Numbered from the stretch's first letter, positions 52,402 to 63,818 are shown. The stretch: 64,000 nt of DNA from Curvibacter sp. CHRR-16 (GCF_018474005.1 NZ_JAHCSH010000005.1:272212-336211), one strand, 5' to 3'. Translations and numbers: made by a program. The notes: generated by a model not told the origin, from the sequence alone.

Positions 52402-53190
52402 ATGTTGCAACGCCGCGCGCTGATCGCTTCTTTGGGTTTATTGGGTTTGGTGGCCAGTGGGTCAGCTTGGGCTGATGACGCTCTGACCCGTGTGATGGGC
52501 AAAAAGCAAATCACCATCGCCATCCCTACCGACTTTCCCCCCTATGGCTTTGTCGGTGTTGATCTCCAACCCCAAGGTTTGGACATCGACATGGCCAAGC
52601 TGATCGCCACCAAGCTGGGCGTCAAGATTGAACTGGTGCCCGTGACCAGCGCCAACCGCATCCCTTATCTGCAAACCGGCAAAGCCGATTTGGTCATCTC
52701 CACCCTGGGCAAGAACCCAGAGCGTGAGAAGGTCATCGACTTCACCGCCGCTTACTCGCCTTTCTTTCAAGCCGTGTTTGCCAACAAGTCGGTCGCCATC
52801 AAGGGCGTAGCCGACCTGAGCGGCAAGACAGTGGCCGTGACCCGTGGTGCAATCGAAGACTTGGAGTTGACCAAGATTGCCCCGGCCAACGCCGACATCA
52901 AACGCTTTGAAGACAACAACGCCACTGTGGCCGCCTTTGTGTCGGGCCAAGTGCAAGTGCTGGCCACTGGTGCCTCGGTGGCTGGCAACATGATGGCGCG
53001 CAACCCACAACTGGGTGCTGAGTACAAATTCACACTCAAAGACTCGCCCAACTTCATTGGCGTAGCCAAGGGTGAAGACAAGCTGCGCCTGAAGGTCAAC
53101 GAAATCATTGTCGCGGCCAAATCGGCTGGCGAATTGGACAAGCTGGCCCAGAAGTGGCTGAGCCGCCCCGCTGGCACCCTGCCCGAATAA
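52402..53190 (+). CDS. polar amino-acid ABC transporter substrate-binding protein
   Basis: 262 residues: signal peptide (L-I-A-S-L-G-L-L-G-L-V-A-S-G-S-A-W-A), SBP_bac_3 domain with I-A-I-P-T-D-F-P-P-Y-G-F, L-D-I-D-M-A-K-L-I-A, V-P-V-T-S-A-N-R-I-P-Y-L, and a hinge with V-A-V-T-R-G-A-I-E-D. Ligand not determinable from sequence. First gene of a four-gene operon. Confidence 0.85.
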   Translation: MLQRRALIASLGLLGLVASGSAWADDALTRVMGKKQITIAIPTDFPPYGFVGVDLQPQGLDIDMAKLIATKLGVKIELVPVTSANRIPYLQTGKADLVISTLGKNPEREKVIDFTAAYSPFFQAVFANKSVAIKGVADLSGKTVAVTRGAIEDLELTKIAPANADIKRFEDNNATVAAFVSGQVQVLATGASVAGNMMARNPQLGAEYKFTLKDSPNFIGVAKGEDKLRLKVNEIIVAAKSAGELDKLAQKWLSRPAGTLPE

Positions 53191-53193
53191 GCC

Positions 53194-53874
53194 ATGGTGC
53201 AACTGGACTTTGCCGCCGTTTTGGTGGAGTGGCCCCAGCTATTGCGTGGGGCGGGCGTGACGCTGCTGCTCACGGGCATCAGCGCCACCCTGGGCTGCTC
53301 GTTGGGCGTAGCCGCCGGATGGGCGCGCGCCAACGGCCCCAAGCCACTGGCTTGGCTGGTGGCGACCTACGTGGAGCTGATCCGCAACACGCCGTTCGTG
53401 GTGCAGCTATTCTTTTTGTTTTTCGGCTTGCCCAGTCTGGGCTTGCGCCTCACACCCGAGATCGCCTCGGTACTGGCCATGATCATCAACTTGGGGGCCT
53501 ACACCGCCGAGATCACCCGGGCTGGCATCGAAGCCACGCCCAAAGGGCAAATAGAAGCCGCCCACAGCCTGGCCATGAACGGCTGGCAAACCTTTGTGCA
53601 TGTGGTGCTGCCACCTGCTCTGGCACGGGTCTGGCCTGCGCTGGTGGGGCAAATCATCATCGTCATGCTGGGCTCTGCGGTGTGCGGACAAATCTCCACC
53701 CCCGAGGTGAGCTACGTGGCCAACCTGATCCAAAGCCGCAACTTCCGCGCGTTTGAGTCCTACCTCATCGTCACGGCCATTTACCTGCTGCTGGCCATTG
53801 CCGTGCGCAAACTGCTCAACTGGGCAGGGCCGCGGTTTTTGCTGGGCCACGCCCCCAGCCAACGGAGGACTTGA
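53194..53874 (+). CDS. amino-acid ABC transporter permease (HisM/GlnP type)
   Basis: 226 residues with five membrane helices and the EAA-like loop (I-E-A-A-H-S-L-A-M-N-G-W-Q-T-F). BPD_transp_1 domain. It starts four bases after the binding-protein stop and ends by overlapping the next permease region. Confidence 0.85.
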   Translation: MVQLDFAAVLVEWPQLLRGAGVTLLLTGISATLGCSLGVAAGWARANGPKPLAWLVATYVELIRNTPFVVQLFFLFFGLPSLGLRLTPEIASVLAMIINLGAYTAEITRAGIEATPKGQIEAAHSLAMNGWQTFVHVVLPPALARVWPALVGQIIIVMLGSAVCGQISTPEVSYVANLIQSRNFRAFESYLIVTAIYLLLAIAVRKLLNWAGPRFLLGHAPSQRRT

Positions 53875-53876
53875 GC

Positions 53877-54527
53877 ATGGTCGAATTCACCCTCTGGGAC
53901 ATAGTGCGCAACCTGCTGATAGCCGCACAGTGGACGGTTTATTTATCGCTGCTGGCCTTTGTAGGCGGTGCTGCGGTGGGCTTGGCTCTGCTGCTGGCGC
54001 GCCTGCGCGGCGCGGCTTGGGTGCAGCGTGGCTTGGATGCTTACATCCAGCTTTTCCAAGGCACCCCCCTGCTCATGCAGTTATTTTTGGCTTACTTTGG
54101 CCTGTCATTGGCGGGGCTGGATGTGTCTGCTTGGACGGCTGCTGCACTGGCGCTCACGCTCTACAGCAGCGCCTACATGACCGACATTTGGCGCGGTTGC
54201 GTGCAAGCCATCCCCCGTGGCCAGTGGGAAGCCGCCCAAAGCTTGGCGCTGGACATGGGGCAGACGCTGCGCCATGTGGTGGGGCCGCAGGCCCTGCGCA
54301 TCGCCATTGCGCCTACCGTGGGCTTTTTGGTGCAGGTCATCAAAGGCACCGCCTTGGCCTCGGTCATTGGCTTTGTGGAGCTGACCAAAGCGGGTTCCAT
54401 GATCAGCAACGCCACCTTTGCCCCATTCAAGGTGTACGCCTGCGTGGCCTTGTTCTATTTTGTTTTGTGCTGGCCCCTGTCGGCCTGCAGTCGCATGCTT
54501 GAGAGGAAATTGCGCCGTGCCCACTGA
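53877..54527 (+). CDS. amino-acid ABC transporter permease (second subunit)
   Basis: 216 residues from the ATG at 53877 (GGAGG upstream), five helices, EAA loop W-E-A-A-Q-S-L-A-L-D-M-G-Q-T-L-R. Forms the heterodimeric membrane pore with the preceding permease. Its 3' end overlaps the ATPase gene by 11 bases. Confidence 0.85.
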   Translation: MVEFTLWDIVRNLLIAAQWTVYLSLLAFVGGAAVGLALLLARLRGAAWVQRGLDAYIQLFQGTPLLMQLFLAYFGLSLAGLDVSAWTAAALALTLYSSAYMTDIWRGCVQAIPRGQWEAAQSLALDMGQTLRHVVGPQALRIAIAPTVGFLVQVIKGTALASVIGFVELTKAGSMISNATFAPFKVYACVALFYFVLCWPLSACSRMLERKLRRAH

Positions 54528-55257
54528 ACCCATCGTCTCCATCCGCCAGCTCACCAAGCACTTTGGCAGCAACCAAGTGCTCAAGGGCATCGATCTGGAC
54601 GTGCAGCCCGGCGAAGTCGTGGTCATCATTGGCAAAAGCGGCTCGGGCAAAAGTACCTTGCTGCGCTGCATCAACGGACTGGAAACCTTCGGTGGTGGCA
54701 GTCTGCAAGTAGCCCAGCAAGCGCTGCAACACAAGGACAAAAAAGCCATGTTGGCACTGCGCCAGAAGGTGGGCATGATTTTTCAGGGCTTTCACCTCTT
54801 TCCGCACCTCAGTGCCGGGCGCAACGTCATGCTGGCCCCCACGCTGGTCAAACACAGCGACAAAACGCAAGCCCAAGAACAAGCACGCCAACTGCTGGCG
54901 CGCGTGGGCTTGCAAGACAAGTTCGATGCATGGCCCGACCAACTGTCGGGCGGTCAGCAGCAACGCGTAGCCATTGCCCGTGCACTGGCCATGAACCCCA
55001 GCGTGGTGTTGTGTGACGAAATCACCTCGGCCTTGGATCCTGAACTGGTGGGCGAAGTGCTGCGCGTAGTGGAACAACTGGCTGAGGAAGGCATGACGCT
55101 CATCATGGTCACCCACGAAATGGGCTTTGCCAAAAAAGTGGCTGATCGCGTGGTCTTTATGCACGCCGGTCGCATCCACGAGATGGGCCACCCCAGCGAA
55201 CTTTTTACCAACCCGCAGACTGCAGAATTACAGCAGTTCTTAGCCGCTTTGCATTAA
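54517..55257 (+). CDS. amino-acid ABC transporter ATP-binding protein
   Basis: 246 residues from a GTG at 54517. Walker A G-K-S-G-S-G-K-S-T, signature L-S-G-G-Q-Q-Q-R-V-A, Walker B V-V-L-C-D-E-I-T and H-loop T-H-E-M-G-F-A. Typical GlnQ-type ATPase; the longer in-frame ORF to 54418 lies inside the permease. The MCP gene follows in the same direction after 53 bases. Confidence 0.87.
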   Translation: MPTEPIVSIRQLTKHFGSNQVLKGIDLDVQPGEVVVIIGKSGSGKSTLLRCINGLETFGGGSLQVAQQALQHKDKKAMLALRQKVGMIFQGFHLFPHLSAGRNVMLAPTLVKHSDKTQAQEQARQLLARVGLQDKFDAWPDQLSGGQQQRVAIARALAMNPSVVLCDEITSALDPELVGEVLRVVEQLAEEGMTLIMVTHEMGFAKKVADRVVFMHAGRIHEMGHPSELFTNPQTAELQQFLAALH

Positions 55258-55310
55258 TTCACGCCCTACAATCCCCCGTTAGAGTGAACATTTCATGACC
55301 GAGGACACGA

Positions 55311-57344
55311 ATGCCCATCCCAGATTTCAGCCCCACTCCAACCAACGTATCTGGGCGCAGCACTGCCATCTGGGGCACTGCCTTGTTTGTAAGCTGGTTG
55401 TGGTTGCTCATGGCCATGCTGCAGCTGCACAGTGTCAGTACCGCTCCTGCAGGAAAAGAGACACTGGCAGCACTGGAGTCGGCATGGACGCATGCCACGG
55501 TGGCTTTATTTTTTACCGCTACGCTAACGATAGCGTCAATTACCATTATACGCCAAACGTGGCTACGTTCGTTGGGGGCAACGCCAGCAGCGGTACAAAC
55601 ATTGGCCCAACAGGTCACCCAAGGCCACTGGCAAATGTCGCATGCGCCACAGCCAGGTTTGGTAGCCACAGGTTCAGCCATGGCCAGCCTGCAAACCATG
55701 CAAAACCGTTTGGCCGACTTGGCGAGCGAAATACGCAGCCAGGTGGAAACCGTGGCCACCGAAACCGTGCGCTTGGCCAGCAATAACCTGGAAGTGGCCA
55801 ACAGCTTAGGCCAGCAAAGCGAACTGCTGCAACAAGGCAACGATGTACTGGGCCACATGCAAGACAAAGTGCGCATGCACGCCGCGCACGCCAAAGATGC
55901 TCAGCAGAGCATTTCCTTCTCCACCAACGTGGCCGAGCAAGGCACCGCCGTGGTGCACGAAATGACACGCACCATGGACGCGCTCAGTGAGTCCTCGGGC
56001 AAGATCAATGACATCATCGGCGTGATCGATGGCATAGCCTTCCAAACCAACATCCTGGCTCTGAACGCCGCCGTAGAAGCCGCCCGTGCTGGTGAACAAG
56101 GCAAAGGCTTTGCCGTGGTGGCCAGCGAAGTGCGCCACTTGGCACAGCGCTCGGCCAGCGCCGCCAAAGAGATCAAGGCACTCATCACCGACTCGGTGCA
56201 AAAAATCGCCGCCAGCGCCAAACTGGCCGATCAGGTCAGCACCTCCATGGACGAAATCGCCGCCAGTTCGCGCCAAGTGACGCAGTTGATGGATGGCATT
56301 ACCAGTTCCAACGAAGCGCAAACCCAGAGTTTGGGCCAGTTGCGCGAGGTGATTCACCACTTGGATGCAGTCAACCAAAACCACGTGCAAGTGCTGCAGC
56401 AAGCCATCAACGATGCCACCCAGTTGCAGGAATACACCCAGCAACTGCGCCAAGCAGCAGCCCACATGCAGGTGGCGGGCTTGCCCTCCCCCGATCAGCT
56501 CCCTGCCCTGCCAGTGGCCCGCGCCACCCGCCCCTTGGTGGCCAAACCCATTGTGCATGCCGCCATTGCCGACCACAGCAGCCGCAGTGCAGCCTCCACT
56601 GCTGGCGTGCAGATCAAAGTGGTTACCGCGCACGAGCCGCCGTTCAACTTCACCGACTCGGCCAACAAAAACGAAGCCAGCGGCAACGATGTCAAAGGCT
56701 TCTCGCCCGATGTGGTGCGTGAAATCCTCAAGCGCACTGGCCACAAGGCGGAATTGGAAATCACCTCGTGGGAGCGCACGGTCGAGTCCATGAAAAAAGA
56801 CCCCAATGTGGCGCTCTACTCCATGGCCCGCACGCCCACACGGGAAAACGTGTTCGCGTGGGTCGGCCCCTTGGTCAACAGCAACTCCATCCTGTATGTG
56901 AAAAAAGGCAGCGGCATCACCATCAAGAGCCTGTACGACGCCCGCAAACTGCCGAGCATCGGCGTATTGGGTGGTGACTCCAAAGAGCAGTTCTTGGTCA
57001 GCAAAGACTTCACCAACCTCGACTACTCCAACGACTGGCCGACCATCTTCCGTAAGCTCCTCGATGGCAAAGTCACCGCCATTACCATGACGGATACTGA
57101 CTTGCCCGTGATGGCCCGTGAAGCGGGCTTAAGCGCGGAGGACTTTGAACCCGCGTGCGACCTGTTCGTCACCCGCTTGTTCATCGGCATGTCCAAAGCC
57201 ACCGATCCTGCGGTGGTGCGCAGCTGGCAAGATGCGCTGGACGCCATGAAGCAAGACGGCACCTTTGCCCAACTGGCCGAAAAATGGGCCAAGCACTGGA
57301 AAACCAACTGGGTGGTACGCAACGGGGCGATTCAGGCGGGGTAA
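55311..57344 (+). CDS. methyl-accepting chemotaxis protein with C-terminal binding-protein-like domain
   Basis: 677 residues. Two transmembrane helices (about 19-39 and 62-81) separated by only about 22 residues, so there is no periplasmic sensor. The methyl-accepting coiled coil follows (about 100-405) with hairpin tip [16 protein letters not shown] and [11 protein letters not shown]. Then a linker and from about 435 to 665 an SBP_bac_3-like domain ([38 protein letters not shown]). The binding domain should be cytoplasmic. It directly follows an amino-acid ABC operon whose own binding protein is of the same family. Signals to CheA/CheW presumably, ligand unknown. Confidence 0.8.
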   Translation: MPIPDFSPTPTNVSGRSTAIWGTALFVSWLWLLMAMLQLHSVSTAPAGKETLAALESAWTHATVALFFTATLTIASITIIRQTWLRSLGATPAAVQTLAQQVTQGHWQMSHAPQPGLVATGSAMASLQTMQNRLADLASEIRSQVETVATETVRLASNNLEVANSLGQQSELLQQGNDVLGHMQDKVRMHAAHAKDAQQSISFSTNVAEQGTAVVHEMTRTMDALSESSGKINDIIGVIDGIAFQTNILALNAAVEAARAGEQGKGFAVVASEVRHLAQRSASAAKEIKALITDSVQKIAASAKLADQVSTSMDEIAASSRQVTQLMDGITSSNEAQTQSLGQLREVIHHLDAVNQNHVQVLQQAINDATQLQEYTQQLRQAAAHMQVAGLPSPDQLPALPVARATRPLVAKPIVHAAIADHSSRSAASTAGVQIKVVTAHEPPFNFTDSANKNEASGNDVKGFSPDVVREILKRTGHKAELEITSWERTVESMKKDPNVALYSMARTPTRENVFAWVGPLVNSNSILYVKKGSGITIKSLYDARKLPSIGVLGGDSKEQFLVSKDFTNLDYSNDWPTIFRKLLDGKVTAITMTDTDLPVMAREAGLSAEDFEPACDLFVTRLFIGMSKATDPAVVRSWQDALDAMKQDGTFAQLAEKWAKHWKTNWVVRNGAIQAG

Positions 57345-57365
57345 TCAGCGTCTCTTCGCGACACA

Positions 57366-57400
57366 CATGAAAAAGGGGCCTTGCGGCCCCTTTCTTTTTG
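57366..57400. terminator. bidirectional terminator between MCP and purL
   Basis: AAAGGGGCC (about 57373-57381), 4-base loop, GGCCCCTTT with T-rich tail on the plus strand and A-rich flank (T-run) for the minus strand. Located between convergent stops at 57344 and 57416. Confidence 0.8.
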
Positions 57401-57415
57401 CTGGCACCGGCAGGC

Positions 57416-60400
57416 TTAAGCCACCCATTTGCGGGCGTTGCGCCACAACTGCATCCAGGGGCTGAACTCGCTCTTATCGAGGCTAGTCCAGCTCATTTGC
57501 ACGTTGCGGAACACGCGCTCGGGGTGCGGCATCATGGCGGTGAAGCGGCCATTGGCCGTGGTCACCGCCGTCAAACCGCCCGCGCTGCCGTTGGGGTTGA
57601 ACGGGTAGACCTCGGTCGGCGCGCCGCTGTTGTCCACGTAGCGCATGGCGGCAATCGCCTTGTCCGCGTTGCCACGGTACTTGAAGTTGGCATAGCCCTC
57701 GCCGTGCGCCACGGCAATGGGCAAGCGCATACCGGCCAAGCCGCTGAAGAAGATGCTGGGAGACTCCAGCACTTCCACCAAGCTCAGGCGCGCCTCAAAG
57801 CGCTCGCTTTGGTTGGTGGTAAAGCGCGGCCAGTCTTGCGCGCCGGGGATGATGTCGGCCAACTCGGCAAACATCTGGCAGCCGTTGCACACGCCCAGAC
57901 CAAAAGTATCTTGGCGGGCAAAGAAAGCCTCGAACTGCTCGCGCAGCCCGGCGTGGAAAGTGATGGAACGCGCCCAGCCAATGCCAGCGCCCAAGGTGTC
58001 GCCGTAGCTAAAGCCACCGCAGGCCACCACCCCCGCAAAGTCGCGCAGTTGGGCGCGGCCAGTTTGCAGGTCGGTCATGTGCACGTCGTAAGCGTCAAAA
58101 CCTGCTTCGGTGAAGGCGTAGGCCATTTCCACGTGGGAGTTCACGCCCTGCTCACGCAGCACCGCCACTTTGGGGCGGCTGCTCAGCACAGCAGGGGCTT
58201 GTTGCAGTAAAGCGGTCACGCTCTCAGGCAGGTAAACATGCATACCAGGGTCGGCTGGCGCACCAGCGGCGCTGTGCTCGGCATCGGCACAGGCAGGGTT
58301 GTCGCGCTGCTGGCAAATCTTCCAGCTCACGGCATCCCACACTTGGTGCAAGTCGCTCAGGCTGGCTTTGAAAATGCTCTTGGCATCGCGCCACACCTGC
58401 AGCTCGCCCTTGCCCGCATCCACGGTGTCGTGGTCGGGACGGGTTTTGCCAATCACGTGGCTGTGGCGAGACAGGCCATGCTCGCGCAGCACGGCCAGCA
58501 CGGCGTCGCGCTGGTCCGCACGCACTTGGATGACCGCACCCAACTCTTCGTTGAACAAGGCCTTGAGCGTCAGTTCGTCACGGCGGGCGGCCACTTGGCT
58601 TGCCCAGTTTTTGCTGTCGCCCGTGTCCATGCGGCTGTCGCTGATGCCGTCGCCTTCGGTGACCAGCATGTCCACATTCAGCGCCACGCCCACATGGCCG
58701 GCAAAGGCCATTTCAGCCACCGAGGCCAGCAGGCCGCCGTCGGCGCGGTCGTGGTAAGCCAGCAGCAGGTTTTGGCGGCGCAGCGCGTTGATGGCATTGA
58801 CCAGTTTGACCAGCAGTTGCGGATCGTCCAAGTCAGGCGCTTGGTCGCCCACTTGGCTGAGCACCTGCGCCAAGATGCTGCCGCCCATGCGGTTTTGGCC
58901 TTGGCCCAGGTCGATGAGGATGAGCGTGCTGTCTTGTGCGGCGTCCAGCTGCGGCGTGAGCGTGCCACGCACGTCGGTCACGCTGGCAAAGGCGCTGACG
59001 ATGAGCGACACGGGCGATGTGACCTTGCGCGCGCTGCCGTCCTCGGCCTTCCACTGGGTGCGCATGGACAGGCTGTCCTTGCCCACAGGGATGGACACGC
59101 CCAACGCCGGGCACAGTTCCATGCCCACGGCCTTGACGGTGGCGTACAGCGCCGCGTCTTCACCGGGTTCGCCGCAAGCGGCCATCCAGTTGGCCGACAG
59201 CTTGACCCGTGGCAGCTCGATAGGCGCTGCCAACAGGTTGGTAATGGCTTCGGCCACCGCCATGCGGCCCGATGCGGGTGCGTCCAGGGTGGCCAGCGGA
59301 GTGCGCTCGCCCATGCTCATGGCTTCGCCAGCAAAGCCGCTGTAGTCGGCCAAGGTCACGGCCACGTCGGCCACGGGCACTTGCCAAGGGCCGACCATCT
59401 GGTCGCGGTGGGTCAGGCCACCCACGGTACGGTCACCGATGGTGATGAGGAAACGCTTGCTCGCCACCGTGGGGTGGGCCAGCACGTCGATCACGGCTTG
59501 CTGCAGCGCTACGCCTTCCAGATTGAGCGGCGCGAACTGGCGCTCCACCGTTTGCACGTTGCGGTGCATTTTGGGTGGTTTGCCCAGCAGCACGTCCATG
59601 GGCATGTGGACGGGGGATTCGTTCCCTTTGTCTTCCAGCACCAATTCACGCTCTTCGGTGGCAACCCCCACCACCGCAAAGGGGCAGCGCTCGCGTTCGC
59701 AGAAGGCTTTGAACTGCTCCAGCGACTCGGGCGCGATGGCCATGACGTAGCGCTCTTGGCTCTCGTTGCACCAGATTTCTTTGGGGGCCAAGCCGGACTC
59801 TTCCAGCGGTACGGCGCGCAGGTCAAAGCGGGCGCCACGGCCTGCGTCGTTGGTCAACTCGGGGAAGGCGTTGGACAAACCGCCAGCGCCCACGTCGTGG
59901 ATGGCCAAAATGGGGTTTTTATCGCCCAGCGCCCAGCAGTGGTTGATGACCTCTTGCGCACGGCGCTCTATCTCGGGGTTGCCGCGCTGCACAGAGTCAA
60001 AGTCCAGCTCAGCGGCGTTGGCACCCGTGGCCATGGAGCTGGCCGCGCCGCCGCCCATGCCGATGCGCATACCGGGGCCGCCCAGTTGAATGAGCAGCGT
60101 ACCGGCGGGAAATTCAATCTTGTGCGTCAGCTTGGCGTCGATGGTGCCCACGCCGCCCGCGATCATGATGGGCTTGTGGTAACCGCGCTCGATGGTGTCC
60201 ACATTGGACGCAGCGGTTTGCTCGTACTCGCGGAAGTAGCCCGCCAAGTTGGGGCGGCCAAACTCGTTGTTGAACGCCGCGCCGCCCAAGGGGCCCTCGA
60301 TCATGATTTGCAGCGGGCTGGCAATGTGCTCGGGCTTGCCCACGGTGCTACCCCACAGCTTGGAGACGGTAAAGCCGCTCAAGCCCGCCTTGGGCTTGGA

Positions 60401-61456
60401 ACCACGGCCTGTCGCGCCTTCGTCGCGGATCTCCCCCCCCGCACCGGTGGACGCCCCTGGGAATGGACTGATGGCCGTGGGGTGGTTGTGCGTTTCCACC
60501 TTCATGAGCACGTGTTGCAGCGCGCTCTCAGCCTGGTACTGCGGGGAGGCTTCGGGTGTTAGCCCGGCCTTGGCCATGAAGCGCTGCACCTGGTGGCCTT
60601 CCATGATGGAAGCGTTGTCCGAGTACGCCACCACCGTGTGCTGCGGGCTGGTCTGGTGGGTGTGGCGGATCATGCCAAACAGGCTCTTGTCCTGCGCTTG
60701 GCCGTCGATGGTGAACTGGGCGTTGAAGATTTTGTGGCGGCAGTGCTCGCTGTTGGCCTGCGCAAACATCATCAACTCCACATCGGTGGGGTTGCGGCCC
60801 AGCTTGGTGAAGGCGGCCACCAAGTAGTCGATTTCGTCATCGGCCAGCGCCAAACCAAACTGCGTGTTGGCCGTTTCCAGCGCGGCGCGACCACCACCCA
60901 AAACGTCCACATGCTCCATGGGCACTGGCGACAGAGGGGTAAACAACTCCAGCGCTTGGCTGCGGGCGGTCACTACGCTCTCGGTCATGCGGTCGTGCAA
61001 GAGTGCGGCGGCTTGCTGCAGTTGCTCAGGGCTCAGGCTGGGTTTGCCCACAGGCTTACCCAGTACTGCACTGGCCACACCCGCGACAAAGCTGCTGTCA
61101 AAGTGCAAGCGGTATTCCACCAAACGCTCGATACGGCGCACGGCCAAGCCGCAGTTGTGGGCAATGTCGGTCGCCTTAGAGGCCCAAGGACTGACCGTGC
61201 CAAAACGGGGGCTGACCACCAGCACTGCGTCGGTAGTTTGCACGCTGGCGGTGTACGGATCACCATAGGTCAGCAGCGCTTGCAGCTGCTCATGTTGGGC
61301 GGCGCTGATGGCTGTTTCAGACGCCACCAAGTGCACAAAACGGGCGCTGATGGCCTCTATCTTGGGGTGGATGGCTTGCAGTGCGGGCAGAAGTTGCTGG
61401 CTACGGAACGCGCTAAGGGCATTGCCGCCCTCCAGGGTAGAGATGTGCAGGGTCAC
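57416..61456 (-). CDS. purL: phosphoribosylformylglycinamidine synthase
   Basis: 1,346 residues from a GTG at 61456 ([15 protein letters not shown] as in other large PurL). Single-chain large PurL: N-terminal and AIRS-like domains ([17 protein letters not shown]), then a C-terminal class I glutaminase with G-V-C-N-G-C-Q and the catalytic His/Glu near the end ([14 protein letters not shown]). Catalyses FGAR to FGAM in purine synthesis. Housekeeping gene; marks core chromosome. Confidence 0.95.
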   Translation of the reverse strand: MTLHISTLEGGNALSAFRSQQLLPALQAIHPKIEAISARFVHLVASETAISAAQHEQLQALLTYGDPYTASVQTTDAVLVVSPRFGTVSPWASKATDIAHNCGLAVRRIERLVEYRLHFDSSFVAGVASAVLGKPVGKPSLSPEQLQQAAALLHDRMTESVVTARSQALELFTPLSPVPMEHVDVLGGGRAALETANTQFGLALADDEIDYLVAAFTKLGRNPTDVELMMFAQANSEHCRHKIFNAQFTIDGQAQDKSLFGMIRHTHQTSPQHTVVAYSDNASIMEGHQVQRFMAKAGLTPEASPQYQAESALQHVLMKVETHNHPTAISPFPGASTGAGGEIRDEGATGRGSKPKAGLSGFTVSKLWGSTVGKPEHIASPLQIMIEGPLGGAAFNNEFGRPNLAGYFREYEQTAASNVDTIERGYHKPIMIAGGVGTIDAKLTHKIEFPAGTLLIQLGGPGMRIGMGGGAASSMATGANAAELDFDSVQRGNPEIERRAQEVINHCWALGDKNPILAIHDVGAGGLSNAFPELTNDAGRGARFDLRAVPLEESGLAPKEIWCNESQERYVMAIAPESLEQFKAFCERERCPFAVVGVATEERELVLEDKGNESPVHMPMDVLLGKPPKMHRNVQTVERQFAPLNLEGVALQQAVIDVLAHPTVASKRFLITIGDRTVGGLTHRDQMVGPWQVPVADVAVTLADYSGFAGEAMSMGERTPLATLDAPASGRMAVAEAITNLLAAPIELPRVKLSANWMAACGEPGEDAALYATVKAVGMELCPALGVSIPVGKDSLSMRTQWKAEDGSARKVTSPVSLIVSAFASVTDVRGTLTPQLDAAQDSTLILIDLGQGQNRMGGSILAQVLSQVGDQAPDLDDPQLLVKLVNAINALRRQNLLLAYHDRADGGLLASVAEMAFAGHVGVALNVDMLVTEGDGISDSRMDTGDSKNWASQVAARRDELTLKALFNEELGAVIQVRADQRDAVLAVLREHGLSRHSHVIGKTRPDHDTVDAGKGELQVWRDAKSIFKASLSDLHQVWDAVSWKICQQRDNPACADAEHSAAGAPADPGMHVYLPESVTALLQQAPAVLSSRPKVAVLREQGVNSHVEMAYAFTEAGFDAYDVHMTDLQTGRAQLRDFAGVVACGGFSYGDTLGAGIGWARSITFHAGLREQFEAFFARQDTFGLGVCNGCQMFAELADIIPGAQDWPRFTTNQSERFEARLSLVEVLESPSIFFSGLAGMRLPIAVAHGEGYANFKYRGNADKAIAAMRYVDNSGAPTEVYPFNPNGSAGGLTAVTTANGRFTAMMPHPERVFRNVQMSWTSLDKSEFSPWMQLWRNARKWVA

Positions 61457-61485
61457 GGTGGTGGCCTAGTTGGGGATAAAGGGGG

Positions 61486-63324
61486 TTAGCCCTCGATTTT
61501 ATCCGCCAGAAAGCCACCACTTTGGTGAGCCCACAGCCGAGCGTAAATACCGCCTGCCTGCAGCAACTGTTCGTGCGTACCCTGCTCCACAATGCGGCCT
61601 TCGTCCATGACGATCAACCTGTCCATGGCCATGATGGTGGACAAACGGTGCGCAATAGCCACCACGGTCTTGCCCTCCATCAGTTTGTACAGGCTGTCTT
61701 GGATGGCCACCTCCACCTCGCTGTCCAAGGCGCTGGTGGCTTCGTCCAGCAGCAAAATAGGCGCGTCCTTGAGCATGACGCGGGCAATGGCAATGCGCTG
61801 GCGCTGCCCGCCAGAGAGCTTGACACCCCGCTCGCCCACTTGCGCGTCGTAGCCACTGCGCCCCTGCGGATCGGTTAGCTGGGCGATAAAACCATCGGCC
61901 TCGGCCCGAGCGGCTGCAGCACGCAAGGCGTCGTCGCCTGCGTCGGGGCGGCCATACAAAATATTCTCACGCACCGAGCGGTGCAAGAGCGAGGTATCTT
62001 GCGTCACCATGCCAATTTGGGCGCGCAAACTGTCCTGCGTGGCGGTGGCAATGTCTTGCCCGTCAATCAGGATACGGCCGGACTCCAAGTCATAAAAGCG
62101 CAGCAACAGGTTCAGCACCGTGCTCTTGCCCGCGCCGGAGCGCCCCACCAAACCGATCTTTTCACCGGGGTGAATGGTCAAATCCAGCCCATCCACCACG
62201 CGCCGCGCCTCTGGCCCGTAGCGAAAGCACACCTGCTCCAGCCGCAGTTCGCCGCGTTGCACCTGCAGCGGTTTGGCATGGGGGGCGTCAAGCACCTTGC
62301 GCTCACGCGACAGCGTGGCCATACCGTCTTGCACTGTGCCAACGTGCTCAAAGAGCATGGCCATCTCCCACATGATCCAGTGCGACAGCCCATTGAGCCG
62401 CAACGCCATGGCCGTGGCCGCTGCTACGGCCCCCACACCCACCAAACTGAGCGACCAGCGCCACAGCGCCACGCCAGTGATGCCAATGACCAGCAGCATA
62501 GACAGGGCGTGGATGGTGATTTCAAACCAACTGACCAAGCGCATTTGGGCATGTACTGTGCCCAAAAACTCGTGCATAGCGCCCTTGGCGTGGGCGGCTT
62601 CGCGGGCATCGTGCGCAAACAGCTTGACGGTGGTGATATTGGTGTACGCATCGGTGATACGCCCCGTCATGAGGGAACGCGCATCGGCCTGGTTTTTGGC
62701 CACCTGCGCCAGCCGTGGTACAAAAAAACGCATGCCCAGCACATACAGGCCCAACCACCCCAGCAAAGGCAGCAACATCCAGTGGTCAAAGCTGCCCAGC
62801 ACCGCCAGTAAAGTGATGAAATAGATGATGACAAAGACCAAAATGTCACTCAGCGTCATCCACACATCGCGCACTGCCAAGGCAGTTTGCATCACCTTGG
62901 CGGCCACGCGGCCAGCAAACTCGTCTTGGTAAAACGACAGGCTTTGCCCCAGCATGAGGCGGTGGAAATTCCAGCGCATGCGCATGGGAAAGTTGCCCGC
63001 CAGACTTTGGTGCTTGAACAGGGTCTGCAAAGCCACCGCCCCCACACTGCTCAGCAACAGTACTGCAATGCCGAGCAAACGCGGCCCCTCTTGCGCCCAC
63101 CACTGATCGGCAGGTACACGCGCCAGCCAATCGACCAAACTGCCCAGCATGGCAAACAACCATGCCTCAAACATGCCAATGAGCGCGGTCATGAGCGTCA
63201 TGCCCAGCAGATAGGGCCGCACTCCTTGGGTGGCAGCCCACATAAACGGCCAAAACCGGGTGGGTGGCTTGGCTGGTAGTTCGTCGGGGAATGGATTAAC
63301 GAGGCGTTGGAAGAATTTGAACAT
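61486..63324 (-). CDS. ABC transporter, ATP-binding/permease half-transporter
   Basis: 612 residues. Six-helix TMD (exporter type, about 25-325) fused to an NBD with Walker A G-L-V-G-R-S-G-A-G-K-S-T, signature L-S-G-G-Q-R-Q-R-I-A and Walker B I-L-L-L-D-E-A-T-S-A-L-D-S. MsbA/multidrug-type exporter; substrate unknown. It sits 29 bases upstream of the purL GTG in the same direction, so the genes may share a transcript although functionally unrelated. Confidence 0.85.
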   Translation of the reverse strand: MFKFFQRLVNPFPDELPAKPPTRFWPFMWAATQGVRPYLLGMTLMTALIGMFEAWLFAMLGSLVDWLARVPADQWWAQEGPRLLGIAVLLLSSVGAVALQTLFKHQSLAGNFPMRMRWNFHRLMLGQSLSFYQDEFAGRVAAKVMQTALAVRDVWMTLSDILVFVIIYFITLLAVLGSFDHWMLLPLLGWLGLYVLGMRFFVPRLAQVAKNQADARSLMTGRITDAYTNITTVKLFAHDAREAAHAKGAMHEFLGTVHAQMRLVSWFEITIHALSMLLVIGITGVALWRWSLSLVGVGAVAAATAMALRLNGLSHWIMWEMAMLFEHVGTVQDGMATLSRERKVLDAPHAKPLQVQRGELRLEQVCFRYGPEARRVVDGLDLTIHPGEKIGLVGRSGAGKSTVLNLLLRFYDLESGRILIDGQDIATATQDSLRAQIGMVTQDTSLLHRSVRENILYGRPDAGDDALRAAAARAEADGFIAQLTDPQGRSGYDAQVGERGVKLSGGQRQRIAIARVMLKDAPILLLDEATSALDSEVEVAIQDSLYKLMEGKTVVAIAHRLSTIMAMDRLIVMDEGRIVEQGTHEQLLQAGGIYARLWAHQSGGFLADKIEG

Positions 63325-63608
63325 CCCGGCAATCTAGCATGGCGCATGGGTGCATTGGCTTAGCCGATGCGGAGGGAAATGCAATTGGGACAGGTCAAGC
63401 ACGTCTTCCAATTTTTCGTTCTTGAGGCTTAGGGGGCTGCATTGTGCTGACGAATCCAGCCGCCAAGCGGGCGCTATGCGGTAAGTGGTGGTAGCGATTA
63501 GCATCTTGTGAATCAAATGCACTGATAAGCTTGGGGCCACGAAATGTGGCGCGACAATAAGACCACTCCTTAGACGTGCGAGATGGTAGGTATTTTTAGA
63601 GAACTCAT
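63325..63608. other. intergenic region, no gene identified
   Basis: 284 bases between the ABC exporter and the ParB-like gene. Composition is less GC-rich than the flanks. It should contain the divergent promoters; no repeat, RNA gene or convincing ORF is visible (an open minus-strand frame of about 109 codons has no family features and no start context). Confidence 0.5.
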
Positions 63609-63818
63609 ATGGCCACAAAAATTGAATACGCGTCAGTAGACGAGTTGTACCTCGATCCGACAAACCCGCGGCTCGGGCGAAAGGTCGCCTCCAAGACTCT
63701 CAAGCAGGACAAGATTCTTGAGGTGATGCAAGGCTGGACGCTGGACGAGATAGCTACATCGTTTTTGGAAAGCGGTTTCTTTCCCCAGGAGGCACCGACG
63801 TCCCCCCGTTTTCAGTAG
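63609..63818 (+). pseudogene. ParB-like N-terminal nuclease-domain gene truncated by IS3 element
   Basis: The first 62 or so residues look like a normal start of a ParB-like/DUF262-like protein (A-S-V-D-E-L-Y-L-D-P-T-N-P-R-L-G-R, then W-T-L-D-E-I-A-T-S-F-L-E-S-G-F-F-P-Q-E-A). The frame then changes composition (P-T-S-P-R-F-Q) and stops at 63818, where insertion-sequence DNA begins. The remainder of the gene lies beyond the IS, outside this window. Confidence 0.65.

Noticed and set aside
58238..60562. 774-codon plus-strand open frame opposite purL
   Set aside because: It is antisense to a full-length, strongly recognisable PurL. The product is compositionally odd (H, Q, V, G rich) as expected from a reversed GC-rich gene.
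63334..63663. 109-codon minus-strand open frame between the ABC exporter and the ParB-like gene
   Set aside because: No start context or family motif, and it overlaps the start of the ParB-like gene.
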